A stretch of 64,000 bases of DNA from positions 5,846,920 through 5,910,919 of the forward strand of contig OY848923.1 of NCBI GenBank assembly GCA_963693285.1. Direction: 5' to 3'. The notes beneath the pieces were generated by a model. The model saw nothing but the letters and a program-made list of their open reading frames with translations, was not told where the DNA came from and ran no database searches. Below are positions 57,501-64,000 of the stretch, piece by piece (the first letter of the stretch is position 1; every line of letters begins with the position of its first letter). Made by a program: the position numbers and the translations under genes. The DNA is from Xestospongia muta. Its lineage: Eukaryota; Porifera; Demospongiae; Haplosclerida; Petrosiidae.

Positions 57501-59424
57501 CTTTGTTGATATTCGTTTGGAGGGTACTGCTGAGGGATGGGTTGCCGTGGGATTAACCACTTCAAAAACAATGGTAAGTATATTGTATTTTATAGGACTA
57601 CAGTAAAATAACCTCCTGTATCTTTTCTAGTCTGACAGTGATGTATTGGCATGTAAGAGAGACTCTACATCTGATATAGTCTATGCTATTGATACATGGA
57701 ATCCTAGTACTAGATATTCTGCTAATATTATTGATAATAATCAGATAGGAATGTGTGAACATGTCACTGAATACAACAACGGAAGAATTACATGCACGTA
57801 AGTGTGATTTGTAGAAGTTACATTCAAATGTTCATAAGCTATTCAGTTTCAGTCGATATATTGGTGTTATCAATGAGGGACAAGATCTTAACCTTAATAC
57901 ATCATTATACCGCATATACAGTGCTATGAGCTCAAGAAGAGGTATTTCTAATAATTTATGGTTTATATATATATAAATCCTTATGAGTGGTATATTTCTA
58001 ATGATTGTCTAGGTTTGTCATCAGAGAGTCTACAAAAACATAGCAGTACTCCATCCCTATCAGGCGAACAAAGAAATCTTGTAACTGATACTCTTACAGG
58101 GAGTGTTGAAGATATTGAATCATGGCCTAAAGCAGCTCTCATCAAGACTCATGGTAAAACTAATCTTTACTTCAAAACCAAACTAGTTTAATTTTTATTG
58201 TAGGTATCTTTATGATAACTGCCTGGATATTACTAGCAACATCAGCTGTTTTCTTTGCTGCATGGATGAAGCCAATATTACCTAATGGAGAGTGGTTCCA
58301 AGTTCATCGGGCTCTGATGATTGGATCATTATTTGTGGGGGTAGCTGGATTTATTTTTGCCTTTGTAGCTCATGCAAAAAAGTCTGCAATACCTGGTCTG
58401 ATTGGATTTAATCCTAATGTATGTTATAACATGACTATTCTTTGACATTTCATGTTTTCAGATATTCAATATCTAACTTTTGCCTATATATATAAATCGC
58501 ACTCTCCTGTATGTATATAGGGTGTAAACACAACTCATTTCATCTTTGGGATAATTGTCATGTGCCTTCACATTGCTAATGTAAGTGTATAATAAAAACA
58601 CATTATAATATGTAATATGTTTTTCAAATAGCCTTTAATTGCCATCTGTCGTTGTAGCCCCAAAGGATCACGGTAAGTATTAGTACAATATATTATAGAC
58701 TAAAAATTATTACTCCTTTCCTCAGTCGCTGGATATTCAATCTTAGTCATGCTCACATCATTGGATATGGAGCTTTGTTATTAGCCTGTAAGCATAGGAA
58801 CACTCTAATTACTAGACTACTAATACATACCTGTACTGATGGTATTATGTCCATCCAACATTCTCTCTTGCTACCTCTAGTAATCAATGTTGCTATTGGA
58901 ATTTATTTACTGGAACAGAATGCAGGGAATATCAAAATTTTGTGGTTTTATATTGTCTTCTTGATTCTTCTGTTCATGTTCCAAGTGATAATATTTATAA
59001 TAAATACTGTCTTTGCCTACCAAGCTCCTGAAGGAGGTAAACACAATAAATTTCATGAACTATTTATATACTTTATATCTATATTTTGTTTCATATGATA
59101 GATCGTCCTGCTTTGGTGCACAGTCTTCTCAAGTACAAATATCTCTTTCAAAACACTTCCTCTGACAAAGAAAAGGATATACCAATGACTGATATGGATA
59201 AACCAATTGATGAAACAGAGAAAGAAGAGAAACCTCCTAAGAAAAAGCCTCTGGATGTAAGTCTTAATGGTCAAATAATAACATATGTGCTATTATATTA
59301 TCATTCTATATAGAGTGCTCCAGTACGTACTAGTTGGATATATACTGTTGTCCATCTTACTTCTGTAGCAGTAGTAGTTCTGGTGTTGATTATACTCATT
59401 GCTATCAAAGACTACCGTGGCTAG
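54548..59424 (+). CDS. Gene G: FRRS1-like Reeler-linker-DOMON-DOMON-cytochrome b561 protein
   Basis: Intact 889-residue model in 20 exons: 54548-54752, 54807-54946, 54997-55079, 55129-55201, 55263-55502, 55988-56164, 56267-56430, 56853-56944, 57195-57328, 57415-57573, 57631-57797, 57847-57941, 58013-58153, 58204-58418, 58521-58580, 58632-58672, 58726-58787, 58881-59036, 59102-59256, 59314-59424. Order: signal peptide, Reeler (FKGFLIQARQFG, FTWTAPSTPG), Ser/Thr/Pro linker, DOMON 1 (GWLAVGFSDD), DOMON 2 (GWVAVGLTTS, SDSDVLACK), b561 with candidate heme histidines in VHRALM, TTHFIFG and LSHAHIIGYG, a basic loop (EKPPKKKPLD) and a last TM helix. The two first b561 exons of A/C are fused here (58204-58418). 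ATG in context GCCATGG. Role inferred as for gene C. Confidence 0.9.
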
Positions 59425-59964
59425 TTCTTTTGACTTGAACTATACTGCTGCATACAAAAAATATAATGCATGAAAAGATATAAGTTATAATTGTATTATA
59501 TATGATTATGAATTAGTTCACTTTTATTTTAGAATAAGTATGGTTAAGATATCTTACTTTATAGCATTTTATTTACTATTTATAATAAAGTTTACTTCAT
59601 AATCTATTGTTTGATATAATAATATACTTCATCTAATTAGTATCTTTATGTATGTATTGTAAGGAGACTTTATTAGTAGTATAATTTATAAACTTAACTG
59701 TATGTTGGTATGGTTTATATTCTATCCTGATATATAGTACTATCGTGCCTCCTATATAGTATCATGGTGAGTGTCCCTTGTTGTTAGTCAAGAAATGAAT
59801 TTATTCATAATTCTTGAAAGTAAGTTCTTTCTACTATTTTGTGTGATATGTACTGCTGTGTCTGTTAACATGACGTGCCCTAGTAGTCCAGCACATAATA
59901 GTACAAGTATAACATTCGGGCTACCAAAGATCACTACAGTATTATTAGCTACCCTTTCTTTCAG
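59425..59964. other. G 3' flank
   Basis: 3' UTR with AATAAA at 59584-59589, then AT-rich DNA. A short stretch near 59860-59920 looks like a trace of the linker/DOMON 2 boundary (CPSSPA). The first 240 bp repeat in inverted form after gene H. Confidence 0.6.
59584..59589 (+). terminator. Polyadenylation signal of gene G
   Basis: AATAAAG 160 nt after the stop, conserved in H on the other strand. Confidence 0.65.
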
Positions 59965-60760
59965 CCTGACAATGCTACTTATCCATTACATGAGAGTACA
60001 TCAGGAGGTGACTATTTCTTTGCTGCTAGAATGAATAATGCGAACAGTGACTTCATTGGTATTTATTTGGAGGGTACTGCTGAGGAATGGGATGCTGTGG
60101 GATTTACCACTTCAAAAACAATGGTAAGTATATTGTATTTAATAGGACTACAGTACAATAACTTCCTCTATCTCTTCTAGTTTGACATTGATGCATAGGC
60201 TTTAGCCCCCCAAGTCCCCCTGTTCCTCCACCTATGCATTGATGTATTGGTATGTAAGAGAGACTCCACATCTGATATAGTCTATGCTATTGATACATGG
60301 AATCCTAGTACTAGATATTCTGCTAATATTATTGATAATAACCAGATAGGAATGTGTGAACATATCACTGAATACAATAATGGAAGAATTACATGCACAT
60401 AGTGTGATAAGTGAAAAATTTTCTGTATTATTAACAAGGTATTCAGTTTTAGTCAATATATTGGTGTTATTAACGAGGGACAAGATCTTAATCAGTCACC
60501 ATATCAAATCCACAGTGCTGTAAGCTCAAGAAGAGGTATATACTTATAGATAAAAGTACTAATTATTTCTGATTAAGTTTGTCATCAGAGGGTCTTCTTA
60601 GACATAGTAGTACTTTATTTATCTCTGATCAACAAAACTAACATAGTAGCTGCAACTTAAGGATCAAACTGCAAAGGATCAAACTGAATTGTTAATTCAT
60701 TTAGTTATATACTTATGTTAGTATTAATTATTTGGTTTAGTTTATTGTAAGTTCTTGTCT
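59965..60760 (+). pseudogene. Relic of DOMON 2 and GPI-like tail (F type)
   Basis: Exon 59965-60123 matches DOMON 2 but is frameshifted near its start (CATTACATGAGAG) and has EEWD for EGWV. The next exon is split by a ~45-bp insertion (about 60195-60240). Its donor at 60402 has become CATAGTG, and the tail exon (60583-60760) has an early stop. Confidence 0.8.
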
Positions 60761-61029
60761 GTTCTTTGTTGTGGTATCTTTTGCTAATTATATTTGAGTT
60801 TTTAGTGTTAATTAGGTGTTGATTATTTATGATCCAAGTGTGATATATTTCCTTTGGTTTATGACTTGCTTTAAGACTCAGTTTATGGCTATTGTTTTGA
60901 TTTCAGATGCCTATGTTACATCAGCACTCTCTGCTTTCTGAAATAATATAAAATAGTTTGATTTGTCAGAATAGGAAACTATGTCCATAAAATAGCCTGA
61001 CATTTGGTGGCTTAGATCATACAAAGGTT

Positions 61030-61500
61030 TTATTGACAATTGTGCATAAAGTTCTGGTGAGGCTACAGCCAGTGTAAAAGCTCACTTGTTATATGCTTTT
61101 TAACTGTTCTGTATCAAGTAACTCATACAAATAATGATCTTAAGATGACCATTACATTTACTTGGACAGTTCCTTCAATTCTGGAACAATTGAATTTAGG
61201 TAAATGATGATTACAGCAGTCATACTTATTTCATTACCCTCTGCTACTTTGAGTTCATCAGGTACTTCTGTAACTTCATCTTCAATGATGAGATTTTCTG
61301 AAGTAGTGACATCATCAACAGCAGTATTATCTTCATCTCTCATGATTACTTCTTCAGCCATTCTTTCATCAACTATTTCTATTGTGGCATAATATCTTCC
61401 TCAATGGTCACATTAATTGTTAATCTGTAAACTGCTGAGTTTGAATGAGGAGTCCTTTAAATAATTGACTGCCTCCAAGTTTGACTAAAGATAGAAAAAA
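61030..61500. pseudogene. Reeler and linker relics between G and H
   Basis: Plus strand: Reeler exon 3 relic at about 61115-61200 (THTNNDLKMTITFTW) followed by a Ser/Thr-rich linker relic at 61230-61390. Minus strand: Reeler exon 2 relic at about 61500-61430 (VKLGGSQLFKGLLIQ). Confidence 0.65.
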
Positions 61501-61672
61501 ATATATTTTAATATATTTTCAAAAACTTCTTATTACCAATATATTGACTGGCTGAAAGTAAATCATACCAATGTACAGATAATAATTAGGTGAAGTATAA
61601 TTATTATATTAAACTACTAACAAAATCTGTTTACAATATATACAATAGATTATGAAGTGAACTTTATTATAT

Positions 61673-61678
61673 ATAATT
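61673..61678 (-). terminator. Polyadenylation signal of gene H
   Basis: TTTATT on the plus strand (AATAAA on the minus strand), at the same distance from the stop as in G. Confidence 0.6.
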
Positions 61679-61834
61679 GATAAAATGGTTATAAAACTAA
61701 GACATCTAGTGTAGACATACTTAGGTTAAAAATACTAAATAAAATAAAAATAAACTAATACATAATCCATTGTATAAATTTGTATAACTTGTATCTTTTC
61801 AGTATATCATGTAATATAGTTAAAGTCAAAAGAG

Positions 61835-64000
61835 CTAGCCACGGTAGTCTTTGATAGCAATGAGTATAATCAACACCAGAACTACTACTGCTACAGATGT
61901 AAGATGGACAACAGTATATATCCAACTAGTGCGTACTGGAGCACTCTACATGGAATGATAATATAATAGCACATACGTTATTATTTGATCATTAAGACTT
62001 ACATCCAGAGGCTTTTTCTTAGGAGGTTTCTCTTCTTTCTCTTTTTCATCAATTGGTTTTTCCTTATTAATCATTGGTATATCCTTTTCTTTGTTAGATG
62101 AAGTGTTTTGAAAGAGATACTTGTACTTAAGAAGACTGTGCACCAAAGCAGGACGATCTATTATATAAAACAAAATATAGATATAAAGTATATAAATAGT
62201 TCATGAAATTTATTGTGTTTACCTCCTTCAGGAGCTTGGTAGGCAAAGACAGTATTTATTATAAATATTATCACTTGGAACACGAACAGAAGAATCAGAA
62301 AGACAATATAAAACCACAAAATTTTTATATTCCCTGCATTTTGTTCCAGTAAATAAATTCCAATAGCAACATTGATTACTAGAGGTAGCAAGAGAGAATG
62401 TTGGATGGACATAATACCATCAGTACAGGTATGTATTAGTAGTCTAGTAATTAGAGTGTGCCTATACTTACAGGCTAATAACAAAGCTCCATATCCAATG
62501 ATGTGAGCATGACTAAGATTGAATATCCAGCGACTGAGGAAAGGAGTGATAATTTTTAGTCTATATATATTGTACTAATACTCACTGAGGTCCTTTGGGG
62601 CTACAACGGCAGATGGCAATTAAAGGCTATTTGAGAAACATATTATATATTATAATGTGTTTTTATTATACACTTACATTAGCAATGTGAAGACACATGG
62701 CAATTATCCCAAAGATGAAATGAGTTGTGTTTACACCCTAACGTAAGTGAAGAGAAATAAAAATAAATATAAATGTATACAATAGAGAGAGAAAGAGAGA
62801 GAGAGATTTATATATATAAGCAAAAGTTAGATATTGAATATCTGAACACACAAAAACATGAAATGTCAAAGAATATAGTCATGTTATACATACATTAGGA
62901 TTAAATCCAATCAGACCAGGTATTACAGACTTTTTAGCATGAGCTACAAAGGCAAAAATAAATCCACCTGCCCCCACAAATAATGACGCTATCATCAGAG
63001 CTCGATGAACTTGGAACCACTCTCCATTAGGTAATATTGGCTTCATCCATGCAGCAAAGAAAGCAGCTGATGTTGCTAGTAATATCCAGGCAGTTATCAT
63101 AAAGATACCTACAGTAAAATGCATTAGTTTGGTTTTGAAGCAAAGACTAATTTTACCATGTGTCTTGATGAGAGCTGCTTTAGGCCATGATTCAATATCT
63201 TCAACACTCCCTGTAAGAGTATCAGTTACAAGATTTCTTTGTTCACCTGATAAGGATGGAGTACTACTATGTTTACGAAGACCCTCTGTTGCCAGACCTA
63301 GACAATCATTAGAAATATACCACTTATAGGATTTAGATATAAATCATTACTAGAAGTACCTCTTCCTGAGCTCATAACACTGTATATGCGGTATAATGAT
63401 GTATTAAGGTTAAGATCTTGTCCCTCATTGATAACACCAATATATCGACTGAAACTGAACAGCTTATGAACATTTGAATGTAACTTCTACAAATCACACT
63501 TACGTGCATGTAATTCTTCCGTTATTGTATTCAGTGACATGTTCACACATTCCTATCTGATTATTATCAATAATATTAGCAGAATATCTAGCACTAGGAT
63601 TCCATGTATCAATAGCATAGACTATATCAGATGTTGAGTCCCTCTTACATGCTAATACATCACTGTCAGACTAGAAAAGATACAGGAGGTTATTTTACTG
63701 TGGTCCTATTTAATACAATATACTTACCATAGATTTTGAAGTAGTAAATCCCACGGCAACCCATCCCTCAGCTTTGCCCTCCAAACGAATATCAATAAAG
63801 TCACTATTCTCATTATTCCTTCTAGCAGCAAAGAAATAGTCACCTCCTGATGTACCCACACGTACTGGATAGGTAGCATTGGGAGACTGAAATTACATAA
63901 TACATGGTATATAATATGGTATATTGGATAATATCAATACTGTTTATGCTATGAGCAGTAAACATAACACAGGAGTACTGGGACAAGTTAAAATACAATT
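61835..64000 (-). CDS. Gene H: inverted FRRS1-like paralog of G (5' part outside the window)
   Basis: On the minus strand, exons from 5' to 3': 64000-63972 (partial), 63886-63728, 63670-63504, 63454-63360, 63297-63157, 63108-62894, 62737-62678, 62626-62586, 62533-62472, 62378-62223, 62157-62003, 61945-61835. They match G exons 9-20 in length and phase and are open throughout. Present: DOMON 2 (GWVAVGFTTS, SDSDVLACK), the connector (GLATEGLRKHSSTPS), b561 with VHRALM, TTHFIFG and LSHAHIIGYG, a basic loop (EKPPKKKPLD) and a last TM helix ending KDYRG. One donor differs (CA|GTGAGT at 62586, giving His where G has Arg). Reeler, linker and DOMON 1 should lie beyond the right edge. Confidence 0.88.

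Noticed and set aside
61204..61392. Ser/Thr-rich plus-strand frame as a small secreted gene
   Set aside because: It follows a Reeler exon relic and matches a decayed linker exon; no signal peptide exon or downstream DOMON is joined to it.

Overview
The window is eukaryotic nuclear DNA, AT-rich, with many short GT-AG introns, (TC)n, (TTA)n and (AT)n microsatellites and tandem gene families. Extracellular Ig/fibronectin-III receptors and Reeler-DOMON-cytochrome b561 proteins point to an animal. Compact intron-rich genes, low CpG outside one gene and the repeat types suggest a basal metazoan such as a demosponge; the species is inference. No rRNA, tRNA, CRISPR array or bacterial operon is seen.

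Layout. (1) 1-20,286: three head-to-tail + strand genes of the FRRS1 (ferric-chelate reductase 1-like) type, called A, B and C here. A (start lies upstream of the window) and C read through intact in my exon models. B has a 5-nt frameshifting deletion in the first heme-binding b561 helix and a mutated splice donor, so it looks like a pseudogene. The A-B-C copies share intron positions, including a 24-nt microexon. A hAT-like transposon remnant and an 851-bp interspersed repeat sit between B and C. (2) 20,600-21,400: b561 relics. (3) 21,970-30,600 and 35,890-44,610: a recent direct duplication carrying two intact ~2,000-residue single-pass receptors, D1 and D2, arranged Ig x2, FN3 x5, Ig x5, FN3 x5, Ser/Thr stalk, TM, Tyr-rich tail. 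Nearly every ectodomain unit is one phase 1-1 exon. Between them are Reeler/DOMON/b561 relics on both strands and a single-exon secreted Cys-rich gene E. (4) 45,747-64,000: a second FRRS1-like subfamily with a Ser/Pro/Thr-rich linker between Reeler and the first DOMON. F (+) has lost its b561 half and ends in a hydrophobic, GPI-signal-like exon; it also carries a 2-nt deletion and a lost splice acceptor. G (+) is intact with 20 exons. H (-) is an inverted copy of the 3' half of G that runs off the right edge. The gaps hold relics, partial 3' duplicates of F, and a second copy of the interspersed repeat containing a nested 118-bp palindromic MITE.

Biology. The reductase-like proteins should be membrane electron-transfer proteins: extracellular heme-type DOMON domains feed or draw electrons through a two-heme b561 core. 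The receptors look like adhesion or recognition receptors with short tyrosine-bearing tails. The region is shaped by repeated tandem duplication, inversion, domain loss and decay. All exon models were read by eye from splice sites, phase and comparison among paralogs inside the window; no transcript or database evidence was used.
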